A stretch of DNA of 49,122 nt from JBOGUF01 sp050696075 (GTDB lineage Bacteria > Chloroflexota > Chloroflexia > Thermomicrobiales > UBA6265), in contig JBOGUF010000161.1 of assembly GCA_050696075.1 (NCBI GenBank), positions 1 to 49,122 on the forward strand, read 5' to 3'. Shown piece after piece: positions 15,648 through 23,860 of this stretch. The position numbers and the translations under genes were made by a program. The stretch's first letter is position 1; every line of letters begins with the position of its first letter. Under the pieces are notes generated by a model. The model ran no database searches and had not been told where the DNA came from. It worked only from the letters and a program-made list of their open reading frames with translations.

Positions 15648-18137
15648 CTAGTGCCCTCCTTTGACCGTGCCGCGTTCCCCCCTCTCCCTCTGTTCAAAGG
15701 GAGAGGGGGTCAAGGGGTGAGGGCCGCTCCCATCAACACGTCCCCCGAACGCCCGCGCCTGGTCCGCGTATCCCCGCAGCCGGTCCTGCACCAGCCGGTG
15801 GACCGACCCTTCGGGATACGTCCCGTCCGCCCCCCGTTCGCCCGCGGGATTGCCGGTGAGGATCTCGATCCCCTCGTCGATGCGCTGAACCGCCCAGACG
15901 TGGAACGTTCCGGCGCGCACCGCGGCGACCACCTCGTCCTTCAGCATCAGGTTCTTGACGTTGGCGGCGGGCACGATCACGCCCTGGTCGCCGCTAAGCC
16001 CGCGGGCGAGGCAGATCTCGTAGAACCCTTCGATCTTGTGCGTGACGCCGCCGACCGCTTGCACTTCGCCGTGCTGGTTGACCGCCCCGGTCACCCCGAT
16101 GCCCTGTTGCAGCGGCAGGCTGGAGAGGGCGGAGAGGAGCGCGTAGAGTTCAGTCGAGGAAGCGGAGTCGCCGTCGATCTCGCCGTACGATTGCTCGAAG
16201 GTGATCGTCGCCCCCAGCGAGAGCGGCCAATCCTGCGCGTACTGCTCCTGCAAGTAGCCGGTGAGGATCAGAAAACCCTTCGAGTGGATCGGGCCGGAGA
16301 GTGCGATCTCCCGCTCGATGCTCTGGATCGTGCCCCGGCCGAGCGAAACCCGCGCCGTCACCCGCGACGGCCGCCCAAACTCGTAGTCTCCGACGTCGAG
16401 CACCGACAATCCATTGACCTGGGCCACGCGCTCGCCGTCGGTGTCGATCATCACCGTGCCGTCGACGATCACCTCGCGCGTCCGTTCTTCGGCCAGGTTG
16501 CGCCGGCGCTCCTGCTTGGCGATGGCCGTGGCGACGTCCTCCGCCAGCACGACCTCGTGCCCGGCCGTGCCCGCCCAATGGTTTGCCTCGACGGCAAGCT
16601 TGGCAATGTCGAGGAAGCGCGCGGTCAGCTTCCGTTGGTGGTCGCGCAGGCGCGCCCCGTGCTCCGCGATCCGGGCTACGGCGGTCCGGTCGAAGTGGCG
16701 CAGCTCCCGGTCGCGCGCGACCCGGCTGAGGAAGGCGGCGTAGCTGGCGAGGTTCTCCTCGGTCCAGTCCATGTCGGGCGCAAAATCGGCCTTCACCCCG
16801 AACAGCTCCGGAAAATCCTCGTCCACCTGGTGCAGCATCTGGTAGAGCGGCGCCGGGCCGATCAGGATCAGCTTCAGGTCGAGCGGGACCGGCTCCGGTC
16901 GCGGTCGCGCCGTCGGCAACGCCGTGACCTGCTCCCCCAGGTTCTCGATCTGGACCTCGGCGGAGATCAGGGAGCGCTTCAACGCCTCCCAGGCAAAGGG
17001 ATTGCGTAGGACGTCGAGCGCGTGCAGGACGAGAAAGCCGCCGTTGGCGCGGTGGAGCACGCCGGGCTTGATCTGCCGGAAGTCGGTCACCATCGCGCCC
17101 AGGACCGCCCGGTAGTCGAGCCGGCCGATCAGGTTGTAGTAGGTCGGGTTGCGCTCGACGACAACCGGCGCGCCGGTCAGCCCGCCGTTGTCGATGAGGA
17201 CGTTGACCTCGTAGCGGGCCAGGTGCTCCTGGCGTTGGGCCAGGCGCATAGCGGCCTCGGGGCTCTCGGCGCTGATAACCGGCCAGAAGTCGTGCAGATG
17301 CTCGGGCAGGTCCTGCTCGATCCGCGCGATGAAGGCGAGGGCCTCGGGGAGGTCGGCGTACGCCTCTTGGAGCTCGGCGAAGAGCGGACCGGCCGCGAAG
17401 AGGGCGACTTCCCGGTCGAGGGCCTCGACCCGCTCCTGCGCGTCCTTCTCGATCTGGCGCATTTGGCGCACCGAGGCGCCGACCTCGGTCTGGACCTGCT
17501 TGCCGCGCGCCTCGATGTCGGCTTTTTCGGGTGGGGTCAGTTGCTCGAAGGCTTGCGGCGTCATCGGCTGCCCGTCGCGCAGGGCGATGGTGCCGATGCC
17601 GGTTGGGGTCATCTCGAGGGCGTAGCCGCGTTCCTGGGCGAAGGCGCGCAACTCCGCGATCAGCTTGTCGCGCCGGGTCGTGACCTCGGCCAGCGCCCGC
17701 TCCCGGCGTCGCGCGTAATCCTCGCTCTCGAAGGCGCGTGGTATTTCCTGCCGCGCCGCCTCCACGAACGACGCCAGGTCGCGGGCCAGGCGGCGGCCTC
17801 GCCCCGCCGGGACCGGGAAGACCCGCGGGCGGTCGGGCTCGGCGAAGTTGTGGACGTAGAGCCAATCCGCCGGCGTCGGCCGCGCGGCGGCGAAGTGGCG
17901 GACGGCGGCCAGGACCGTGCTTTCGCGCCCGGTGCCGGGTGACCCGGCGGCGAAGAGGTGGAAGCCGCGCGCGTCGACCTCGAGGGCAAACTCGATCGCC
18001 TCCGCCGCCCGCGGTTGCCCGATCGTCGTCTCGACCGGGGCGACCTCTTCGGTCGTTTGGAACGCCAGCGTCGCCGGGTCGACGCGGCGGCGGAGATCGT
18101 CCGGCTTCACCGCCAGTCGGTCGCTTAGTGCCCGCAT
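15648..18137 (-). CDS. Lon-like ATP-dependent protease (AAA_32/LonC-type)
   Basis: An 829-residue putative protease. The N-terminal ATPase region has GSPGTGRESTV as its P-loop (Arg where typical Walker A has Lys, as is usual in this family) and a long coiled-coil insertion (about residues 130-260, rich in Glu/Arg/Gln). The C-terminal Lon protease domain shows DGDSASSTELYALLSALS with the catalytic Ser and NVKNLMLKDEVVAAVR with the catalytic Lys. It would degrade misfolded cytoplasmic proteins. ATG 18137 is selected; AGGAG lies 13 bases upstream, rather far. The last 25 residues (HPLTPSPFEQRERGERG and beyond) are not Lon sequence: they are translated from a dispersed hairpin repeat at 15678-15709. 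Confidence 0.88.
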   Translation of the reverse strand: MRALSDRLAVKPDDLRRRVDPATLAFQTTEEVAPVETTIGQPRAAEAIEFALEVDARGFHLFAAGSPGTGRESTVLAAVRHFAAARPTPADWLYVHNFAEPDRPRVFPVPAGRGRRLARDLASFVEAARQEIPRAFESEDYARRRERALAEVTTRRDKLIAELRAFAQERGYALEMTPTGIGTIALRDGQPMTPQAFEQLTPPEKADIEARGKQVQTEVGASVRQMRQIEKDAQERVEALDREVALFAAGPLFAELQEAYADLPEALAFIARIEQDLPEHLHDFWPVISAESPEAAMRLAQRQEHLARYEVNVLIDNGGLTGAPVVVERNPTYYNLIGRLDYRAVLGAMVTDFRQIKPGVLHRANGGFLVLHALDVLRNPFAWEALKRSLISAEVQIENLGEQVTALPTARPRPEPVPLDLKLILIGPAPLYQMLHQVDEDFPELFGVKADFAPDMDWTEENLASYAAFLSRVARDRELRHFDRTAVARIAEHGARLRDHQRKLTARFLDIAKLAVEANHWAGTAGHEVVLAEDVATAIAKQERRRNLAEERTREVIVDGTVMIDTDGERVAQVNGLSVLDVGDYEFGRPSRVTARVSLGRGTIQSIEREIALSGPIHSKGFLILTGYLQEQYAQDWPLSLGATITFEQSYGEIDGDSASSTELYALLSALSSLPLQQGIGVTGAVNQHGEVQAVGGVTHKIEGFYEICLARGLSGDQGVIVPAANVKNLMLKDEVVAAVRAGTFHVWAVQRIDEGIEILTGNPAGERGADGTYPEGSVHRLVQDRLRGYADQARAFGGRVDGSGPHPLTPSPFEQRERGERGTVKGGH
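15678..15709. repeat. Dispersed palindrome (CCCCCTCTCCCT...AGGGAGAGGGGG) read as the Lon tail
   Basis: A perfect 12-bp inverted repeat with an 8-base loop, flanked by GGTCAAGGGGTGAGGG. A close relative (CCCCTCTCCCG/CGGGAGAGGGG, with GGGGTGAGGG) lies at 36648-36674, where it is intergenic and acts as a terminator. Here it is translated in the frame that gives HPLTPSP. Confidence 0.8.
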
Positions 18138-18299
18138 GAGATCGTCACGTCTCCTTTGCTGCCGGTTGCCGGTCGGACCAAGCTCGCTAATCATCTCACG
18201 GGCGCACCGATCGCTCCGCGTCGCCGGTGCCGCGCTTGCCCAGACGTGCGACCGATTGACGCCACCGGGCGGACGCAAGTCCGAGAAAGACGCGGCGCA

Positions 18300-18402
18300 C
18301 CCGGACTCGCATCGTGTGTTCGCCGGTCGGGCGGCGGCCCTCTGGTTTGGCTCGGACGCCGCCTTCGTCACCGGCCACATCATGGTGGTAGACGGCAGGT
18401 AG
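18300..18402 (+). pseudogene. C-terminal remnant of a short-chain dehydrogenase/reductase
   Basis: A frame ending at TAG 18400-18402 reads AALWFGSDAAFVTGHIMVVD, the very typical end of SDR enzymes (LASDxAxFVTGxxxxVDGG). There is no Rossmann start, no YxxxK and no space for the rest: the Lon gene begins 160 bp away in the other direction. The rest of the 18138-18621 gap holds no gene I recognise. Confidence 0.6.
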
Positions 18403-18621
18403 TAGGCCCGGCGACGCCCCGCGCGCGTCCTCATCCGGCGACGGGATACGAACGAGCCTACGTAGACCCGCCTTCGGCAATCTTATCCGCCAATCTCCGT
18501 ACCTTTGACGATGTGCGCCGTCCCGCGGAAGCGCATGCTGATCCCACTCCCGCCAGTGGGCGGCGCGACGCGGCAGCGCTGGGACGGCCTATCCCGGCTC
18601 AATCCAACGGAGTCAGGGCTC

Positions 18622-19830
18622 ATGACGATCACCCCCCGCCAGAGCCGCATCACGGTGGCCATTCTCTTCCTCGCCGCCTTGACCGCGTCCACGAGCGCGA
18701 TGGCGATCAGCCCATTGCTGCCCGGTATCGCCGACGAGTTCGACCTCTCCGTGGCCAGAGCCGGGCAGTTGGGCACGGCCGCGGCGATCATGGCGATGCT
18801 GGTTGCCCTCGTCGCCTCGCCCTTTATGGGCCGCGCATCGCGGGCGAACTGGTTGCGCGCGCAGGTCGCCGTGCTGATGCTGGCCACCCTCTTCGCGGCG
18901 TTCGCGCCCGGCTTCGGCTGGCTCGCCGTGGGGCGCATGCTGGGTGGCCTGGGTGGGGCGGTCGTGTTGGCCAATTGCCTCTCCGCCGTCGGCGACTACT
19001 TCCCCGATCCGGCCAGGCGCAACCGCGCCATCGGCATCATCGTTTCCGCCGTGACCCTCGCCATTGTGGCCGGGCTGCCAGTCCTGGCCCAGATCGAGGA
19101 CGCGGCAAGTTGGCGCTGGGCGCTGGGCGTGCTGCTCGCGCCGCTCGCCATCGTCTTCGCGAGCACGTGGCTGCTGCCGGCCGAAGCCCGGCCGGAAACC
19201 CACGCCGCCCGCGCATCTATGATGGCCTGTTACCGCCGCGTCCTCGGCCACCGGCCCACCGCCTGGCTGCTGACGACGATGGCGCTCATCGTCGCCGTCT
19301 TTATCGGCTGGCTGACCTACTTCGGCGCCTACGTCGTGGAGGACCTGGGGCGCGGTGCGCGGACGCTCGGCGCCCTCTTCCTCGCGGCCGGCGCGCTCGA
19401 ACTCGTGGCAAACAACCTGGCCCCGGCCGCGCTGGCGCGCTGGTCCGCGCTGCGCATCTTCGCCGTGGCGATGGTCGTTTGGTCCGTGCCGATGCTGCTG
19501 ACGGGGATCCTGGTCGAGCGGCTCTGGACCGTTTTCGTCGCGGTCGCGGCCATCAACGTCGGCGCGGCGATCCTCTTTATCGTGATCAACACGCTCTTGC
19601 TCGACGCACTCCCAGCCGAGCGCGGGGCCGTGATGGCCCTCAACGCTGCCAGTATCAACCTGGGCGCGACCATCGGCGCTGTCGGCGGCGGCCTGGCGCT
19701 AACCCTCTTCGACAGCTACGACGCCGTCTACCGCCTCCTCGGCCTGCTCCTTCCGCTGGCTCTGCTCTCCCTCTATCTGGCGACCTACCGTCGCGCCGAC
19801 GCGGAGATTGTCGTGCTCGAACCGGCGTGA
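18622..19830 (+). CDS. MFS transporter
   Basis: A 402-residue, roughly 12-helix major facilitator. The first helices (ITVAILFLAALTASTSAMAI, SPLLPGIADEFDLS) and the helix 4 region GRMLGGLGGAVVLAN look like the DHA-type drug or metabolite exporters (AraJ/YdhP-like). The inter-domain loop is near residue 205 (MMACYRRVLGHRPTAW). ATG 18622 is chosen because hydrophobic sequence starts eight residues later and CGGAG/CAGGG lies upstream; an upstream in-frame ATG at 18505 would add 39 polar residues without homology. No linked regulator is seen; the substrate is unknown. Confidence 0.85.
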   Translation: MTITPRQSRITVAILFLAALTASTSAMAISPLLPGIADEFDLSVARAGQLGTAAAIMAMLVALVASPFMGRASRANWLRAQVAVLMLATLFAAFAPGFGWLAVGRMLGGLGGAVVLANCLSAVGDYFPDPARRNRAIGIIVSAVTLAIVAGLPVLAQIEDAASWRWALGVLLAPLAIVFASTWLLPAEARPETHAARASMMACYRRVLGHRPTAWLLTTMALIVAVFIGWLTYFGAYVVEDLGRGARTLGALFLAAGALELVANNLAPAALARWSALRIFAVAMVVWSVPMLLTGILVERLWTVFVAVAAINVGAAILFIVINTLLLDALPAERGAVMALNAASINLGATIGAVGGGLALTLFDSYDAVYRLLGLLLPLALLSLYLATYRRADAEIVVLEPA

Positions 19831-19851
19831 TCTCCTTCTCAGACCCACGGC

Positions 19852-20634
19852 TTAGTTCGCTGATGCGTACCCACCAAAGAGGACGTGCCCGGCCCGCGCC
19901 CAAAAGACGTCGATCCCAGTGAAGCCGGCGCCGGCCAGCCACTGGAGTTGCTCGACGGTGGTCGAGGAGTGGTCGATGTCGTCCTCGGCGACGGGGAACT
20001 GGTAGATGTTCCATTGGTCGGCGCTGAATTCGCGGAAGGTGCGGTCGTCGCCGCCGATCTCGCGCGATTGCCGTTGCACGTCGTCGTTCCAGGCCCGGGC
20101 CAGGTGTCGCCGGCCCCAGTCGTTCGCCGGCTCGACCACGTCGCAGATCAGGAGTGCCCCGCCCGGCGCCAGCTTTGCGGCTAGCTCCCGAAAGAGGGCC
20201 GCCTTGCCCGGCCCGTCGAGGTGGTGGATGACCAGGCTGCTGACGACGCAGCGGGGCCCGTCGGGCAAGGCGCCCAGCCACCCTGATTCTTCCAGGCGGA
20301 ATCGCCGTAGGTCGAAGCGCCCGGCGAACGGCGCCAGTCGCCGCTCGGTGGCTTGGAGCATCGTGGCCGAGCCGTCGAGGCCGATCATGTGCGCCTTTGG
20401 ATAACGGCGCAGGATCGCCTCGCTGAGCCATCCTTCGCCGGTGCCGATCTCGACGGCGGTGAACCCCTCGTCCTCCGCCGCCGGGATCAGGTCGCAAAAG
20501 GCCTCCGCCAGCTCGTCCCGGCGCGGGGTATAGATGCGGCCGAGGTCGATGAAGTGGGCGGAATCGGTTTCGGCCCAGCCGACCTCGCGTGATTCTGCCT
20601 GGGTAGAGGTCACAAGTGTCTGCCTATTACTCAT
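19852..20634 (-). CDS. Class I SAM-dependent methyltransferase
   Basis: A 260-residue methyltransferase with motif I FTAVEIGTGEGWLSEAIL (about residue 60), the acidic motif II in AHMIGLDGSATML, and later CVVSSLVIHHLDGPGKAALF with APGGALLICDVVEP (motif post-I to III region). This is the Methyltransf_12/25 type acting on small molecules; the substrate is unknown. ATG 20634 (MSNRQTLV) is preferred to a TTG further up. It converges with the MFS gene 21 bp away. Confidence 0.82.
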   Translation of the reverse strand: MSNRQTLVTSTQAESREVGWAETDSAHFIDLGRIYTPRRDELAEAFCDLIPAAEDEGFTAVEIGTGEGWLSEAILRRYPKAHMIGLDGSATMLQATERRLAPFAGRFDLRRFRLEESGWLGALPDGPRCVVSSLVIHHLDGPGKAALFRELAAKLAPGGALLICDVVEPANDWGRRHLARAWNDDVQRQSREIGGDDRTFREFSADQWNIYQFPVAEDDIDHSSTTVEQLQWLAGAGFTGIDVFWARAGHVLFGGYASAN

Positions 20635-20974
20635 TGAATGCCCACTTTCGCTTGACGGCAAGGACTGGAGATCTCTTGTCAGCTGGGGCTCGGCTCGCGT
20701 TGACGCCGACAGCGCAAGCTGCTACGGTCGCGGGAGAAGGAGCCGTTCACTTCTCGTAGAGGGTACCGGATTGCAAGGTTCGTGGGAGTGACGGGCAATC
20801 GATCGGCGTTCTCTCGTTCTATCGAGTAGTGAGAACCGATCCTCCTTCGCTTACGGATTTCATGTCCGCCGAAGCGCTCGGCCGGGAGTTGTCGAATCCG
20901 ACGCCGGAGCGGCGTCGCCTCTGGCGCGGACTTTCGGTCTACGATGCAGAAGGTCGAACGGGCGGAGGATACCA
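20635..20974. other. Divergent intergenic region
   Basis: About 340 bp between the leftward methyltransferase and the rightward YELWD small protein. It presumably carries both promoters. I find no convincing gene or RNA in it. Confidence 0.45.
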
Positions 20975-21211
20975 ATGGCCTACGAACTTTGGGATATGGA
21001 AACCGCGAATCTGATCGGTGACTTCCCAACTGAGGAAGCGGCGTTGACCGCGATTCGCCAGGGCGGACTAGGCGCCGTCGCGACGCTCGCCTTGGCGTTC
21101 GAGGATGAGATGGGCGAAACCCATTCCATCGCGGTCGGACCCGCCCTGGCTCAGCGGGCTCAGGCGTCCAGGCATGACAGCAGGGCTGTCCGGTCTCGGC
21201 TCGTCGGGTAA
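20975..21211 (+). CDS. Small YELWD-family protein (uncharacterised)
   Basis: A 78-residue protein starting at ATG 20975, seven bases after GGCGGAGGA, so the start is sound. It opens MAYELWDMETANLIGDFPTE and contains EEAALTAIRQGG, ALAFEDEMGE and SIAVGPALAQRAQ. A diverged second copy occurs on the minus strand at 36504-36333 (MTTYELWDTDSSNLVGTYTT, ending ATGAALTLAERPRT), so this is a real small-protein family in this genome. The pattern (aromatic start, a TE-x-EA helix, an acidic strand, a final Ala-rich helix) suggests a compact alpha/beta fold. Function is unknown. The other copy is coupled to a nucleotidyltransferase gene; this one has no such partner. Confidence 0.7.
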   Translation: MAYELWDMETANLIGDFPTEEAALTAIRQGGLGAVATLALAFEDEMGETHSIAVGPALAQRAQASRHDSRAVRSRLVG

Positions 21212-21271
21212 ACGATCTCTCGCATCGTTCAAGAACAGCCGCGCCGATCGCGTTGTCGTCATTCTTCACTC

Positions 21272-22774
21272 CTACGCCGGTCCTCCATCCCACGGCCGCC
21301 GCGCCCGCGTGAGATTCCGACGCCTCCGCAGGTCCGCAAGCTGGTCGTCCCGGCCAAGGTCGATCAGCCGCTGCTCCATGTGCTGCCGCGAGCAATAGAG
21401 GTCGGGGTCGACGCCGGCCGCGAGTTGGTCCTGGAACGGGTCGGTAACGGAGGCCGGGCCGGTGGTGTAAGTCCAGAGCCAATCGAGTAGGCGGTGATCG
21501 AGGTCGGCGACGATCTCCGGTCGGTCCGCGGCGAGGTTCTGGCGCTGCCCCGCATCCGCCTCCATGTCGAACAGGTAGAGCGAGTCGTAGGGGTAGAGGC
21601 CGGGGTGGATCGTCCGGATCAGCCGATGGCGCGGCGTGCGTACCGCCCGTTGGAAGGAGAAGATGCCCGTGCCCAGGACGAGGTGTTCGCGCCCGGCAAA
21701 CGCCTCGCCGCGCACGGCCGGCCCGAGGCTGGCGCCGTCCCACCCGATTGGGACCGGCATGCCGAGGAGGTCGAGGGTCGCCGGCGGTAGGTCGAGTTGA
21801 TAGACCAGTTCGTCGACCACCTGGCCACCCGGCATCCCCGGCCAGTCGACGATCAGCGGTACGTGGGTCGTGCCCTCGCAGCAGTTGCTGTGGTCGAAGT
21901 AGACCCCCAACTCGCCGATCGACTCTCCGTGGTCGGCGCTGACGACGATCGCCGTCTCCTCCCGGACGCCTATTCGATCGAGTGTCTCCAACAGGCGGCC
22001 GATCTGCTCGTCGACGTAGGCCAGCCCGGCGTCGTAGCCGTCGAGGAAGCCGAGGTAGCGTTCGTAGGTGTCCGGGTTGCCCACCGGCATTCGCGCCTGT
22101 CGTCCCTGCTGGTCGTTCGTCCAGCCGGGTATGTGCAGCCACCAGTCGCGGGCCGAGCGCGGGCCGTAGTTGTGTTCCGCGTCGAAGGCGACCTCGTCCG
22201 CGCTTGGGTGGGCCGGGGCTGGGAGACCGCGCATCCGCTGGTAGTACCGGTCCGGCGCGGCGTAGGGGGTGTGGACGTCCCAGAAGTTGACGTGCATGAC
22301 CCAGTTATCGGTCGCGCCGTTCGTCTCCAGCCAGCTATTTGCCTTGCCCGCAACGTCTTCCGCCGACTCCCGGCCGCCCGGTAGCTGGTTGCCGAAGTGC
22401 TGGGTGAAGCCGGCCGAGAACCACCAGGCCAGGTGGCGTTGCCCAAACCCGGAGAAGCAGACCGTTTCCCAACCCGCGAGCTGGAAGGCGCGCATCCACA
22501 TCGGCCGGTTCGGGTCGTGGCTGTGCCCGCTCCCGGCGTAGCGCATCTGGCTGGCCGGCCCGTTGTGACACGTCACCCCGTTGTTGATGCCGAACCGCCC
22601 GGAAAAGAGCGCCGCCCGACTCGGCAGGCACGGCGCGTCCGACGTGTGGCAGTTGGTGAACCGCGTTCCCCGCGCCGCTAGTTCGTCGATCACCGGCGAT
22701 GTCGGCCGCTCGTATCCATAGCAGCCGACGTGATCGGGCCGCAAGGAGTCGATGTCGAGGTAGAGGATGCGCAT
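21272..22774 (-). CDS. Sulfatase family hydrolase
   Basis: A 500-residue alkaline-phosphatase-superfamily sulfatase. The formylglycine motif is C49-L-P-S-R53 in SDAPCLPSRAALFSG; C49 would be oxidised to formylglycine by a maturase encoded elsewhere. Metal ligands are D7 and D9 in YLDIDSLRPDHVG and Asp-His in VVSADHGESIGE. The C-terminal part (YPYDSLYLFDMEADAGQ, QNLAADRPEIVADL) is typical. No signal peptide is visible, so it acts in the cytoplasm or leaves by an unseen route. ATG 22774 is chosen after AGGAGA; an upstream in-frame ATG at 22816 would add 14 residues ahead of the conserved first strand. Confidence 0.9.
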   Translation of the reverse strand: MRILYLDIDSLRPDHVGCYGYERPTSPVIDELAARGTRFTNCHTSDAPCLPSRAALFSGRFGINNGVTCHNGPASQMRYAGSGHSHDPNRPMWMRAFQLAGWETVCFSGFGQRHLAWWFSAGFTQHFGNQLPGGRESAEDVAGKANSWLETNGATDNWVMHVNFWDVHTPYAAPDRYYQRMRGLPAPAHPSADEVAFDAEHNYGPRSARDWWLHIPGWTNDQQGRQARMPVGNPDTYERYLGFLDGYDAGLAYVDEQIGRLLETLDRIGVREETAIVVSADHGESIGELGVYFDHSNCCEGTTHVPLIVDWPGMPGGQVVDELVYQLDLPPATLDLLGMPVPIGWDGASLGPAVRGEAFAGREHLVLGTGIFSFQRAVRTPRHRLIRTIHPGLYPYDSLYLFDMEADAGQRQNLAADRPEIVADLDHRLLDWLWTYTTGPASVTDPFQDQLAAGVDPDLYCSRQHMEQRLIDLGRDDQLADLRRRRNLTRARRPWDGGPA

Positions 22775-22875
22775 GGTGGGGTATCTCCTGAAACTTGGTT
22801 CCGTAGGAAAGCGCACGAATGCATACGGCCTCGAACTACAGCGTTCGAGGCCGTACCCGCTGACATTGCTACATA

Positions 22876-23193
22876 TTAGCGCGTGGGCACCACCAGCGTG
22901 ACGGTCTCATCAGGGAAAACGGCCCGCACTTCCAGTTCGCCGCCGAGCGCTTCGACGTACTCGCGCAGGGTTTCGAGGTAGGGATTCTCGGCGCTCTCGA
23001 TTTGCGAGACGCGCGCCTGCGAGACGCCCATGGTCTCGGCCAGTTGCGTCTGCGTCTTGCCGTGCTGATTGCGCAGCTCAGCCAGGCGCAAGACGTCGTC
23101 CATCGCTCGCTTGTACTCGTTAATGCGAGCCTCCATCGCGGGGTCTTCCCGTAACTTGTCGCGGATCTCGCTCCAGGGGTGGCGTCCGCTCAC
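22876..23193 (-). CDS. higA: HigA-type antitoxin (XRE helix-turn-helix)
   Basis: A 105-residue DNA-binding protein. The XRE domain covers about residues 40-90: GKTQTQLAETMGVSQARVSQ followed by IESAENPYLETLREYVEALG. The start is GTG 23193 behind AGGAGGG, overlapping the toxin stop by three bases (GTGA), the standard toxin-first HigBA order. The N-terminal helix (WSEIRDKL, MEARINEYKRAM) is typical of antitoxins paired with Gp49-type HigB. It should repress the promoter upstream of the toxin gene. Since the toxin is broken, it now stands as an orphan antitoxin. Confidence 0.85.
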   Translation of the reverse strand: MSGRHPWSEIRDKLREDPAMEARINEYKRAMDDVLRLAELRNQHGKTQTQLAETMGVSQARVSQIESAENPYLETLREYVEALGGELEVRAVFPDETVTLVVPTR

Positions 23194-23680
23194 AGCAATC
23201 CCTCCTTCCTCAGCGTTTCCAGGTGCTCGTCGTAGAGGTCGTCGGCGATGGGAATCACTTCGGCGTACCATGCCTGCCAGCGCCCCGTTTTGTCGCCGCC
23301 CATAAGCAGGATCGCGGCGCGGCGTGGGTCGAATGCGAACAACACGCGCAAGTTTCCGCCGCGGGGCCTCAGCTCTTTCATGTTCGCATGGCGTGAGCCT
23401 CCAGGCGGCGTTTGCAAAGCTCCGTCATGCTGACCGCAGGGAAGCATCCCCCGGCGACGCCGGTCCTTCGTGCCGCCGCCGCGCTGCGCGCGGGGATGCT
23501 TCGATGCCTCAGCATGACGGTGTGCAGACACGCCCTAATCGTGTCCACGAGTGGACGTCCTAGACCTGGACCTCCGACTTCGAGCTTGTCCACGGCCGCG
23601 GCGACGGATGCACGTTCCTCTCTTGTCAGGCCGTTGTACCAGTCGCCAAACTGGTCTGTATACTCGACTTCCCACGCCAT
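23190..23680 (-). pseudogene. higB: HigB/Gp49-type toxin gene split by a small palindromic element
   Basis: ATG 23680 opens MAWEVEYTDQFGDWYNGL and runs to GLGRPLVDTIR. About 137 bp of foreign sequence follow, then the same toxin resumes in another frame: ANMKELRPRGGNLRVLFAFD through LLMGGDKTGRWQAWY and YDEHLETLRKEGLL to a TGA at 23190-23192. Without the insert, DTIR would join GSRHANMKEL, which is the normal family sequence, so the cut point is exact to a few bases. Gp49-type HigB proteins are ribosome-dependent mRNA interferases. The insert length is not a multiple of three, so both frame and fold are lost. The antitoxin downstream is intact. Confidence 0.85.
23398..23534. mobile_element. 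MITE-like palindromic element, copy 1 (in higB)
   Basis: The core (23422-23520) has perfect 12-bp terminal inverted repeats, CCGTCATGCTGA and TCAGCATGACGG. Inside is a second palindromic level: GCATCCCC with GGGGATGC. Flanking GTGTCTGC on one side and a GGAGCTTTGCAAACGCCGCC-like stretch on the other are shared with the other copies, giving about 137 bp in all. It has no coding capacity. Copies 2 and 3 lie at 25966-26108 and 27748-27886. Confidence 0.8.
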
Positions 23681-23717
23681 GGGCTAACGATACCCCGCGA
23701 CCCATGATAAGTCAAAG

Positions 23718-23723
23718 ATTATA
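23718..23723 (-). promoter_or_regulatory. Probable promoter of higBA
   Basis: The minus strand has TATAAT at 23723-23718, about 38 bp before the toxin ATG, in a markedly AT-rich patch (23705-23730). An alternative pair, TTGACT then 17 bp then TATCGT, would give an almost leaderless transcript. The AT-rich patch is the natural place for HigA binding. Confidence 0.4.
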
Positions 23724-23860
23724 TTTCGATGGGGCCACGCGCGCGATCTGAACCATGCGTTGCCGAGCCTCTACTGATCGTCGTTCGACTGCCTATAGAC
23801 GGCGTCAGTATGGAGGAGCGGGCCACCGGCCGCAATCGCGCCGGCGTGCCCGCCCGTGGC

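Noticed and set aside
16150..17865. Second minus-strand frame of 571 codons
   Set aside because: It lies within the Lon-like gene in another frame and is extremely Arg/Pro/Gly-rich; the Lon frame has all catalytic motifs.
18156..19922. Plus-strand frame of 588 codons
   Set aside because: Shadow of the MFS transporter, Arg-rich and without membrane segments.
20679..22142. Minus-strand frame of 487 codons
   Set aside because: Out of frame with the sulfatase, which has the CLPSR and metal motifs; composition is shadow-like.
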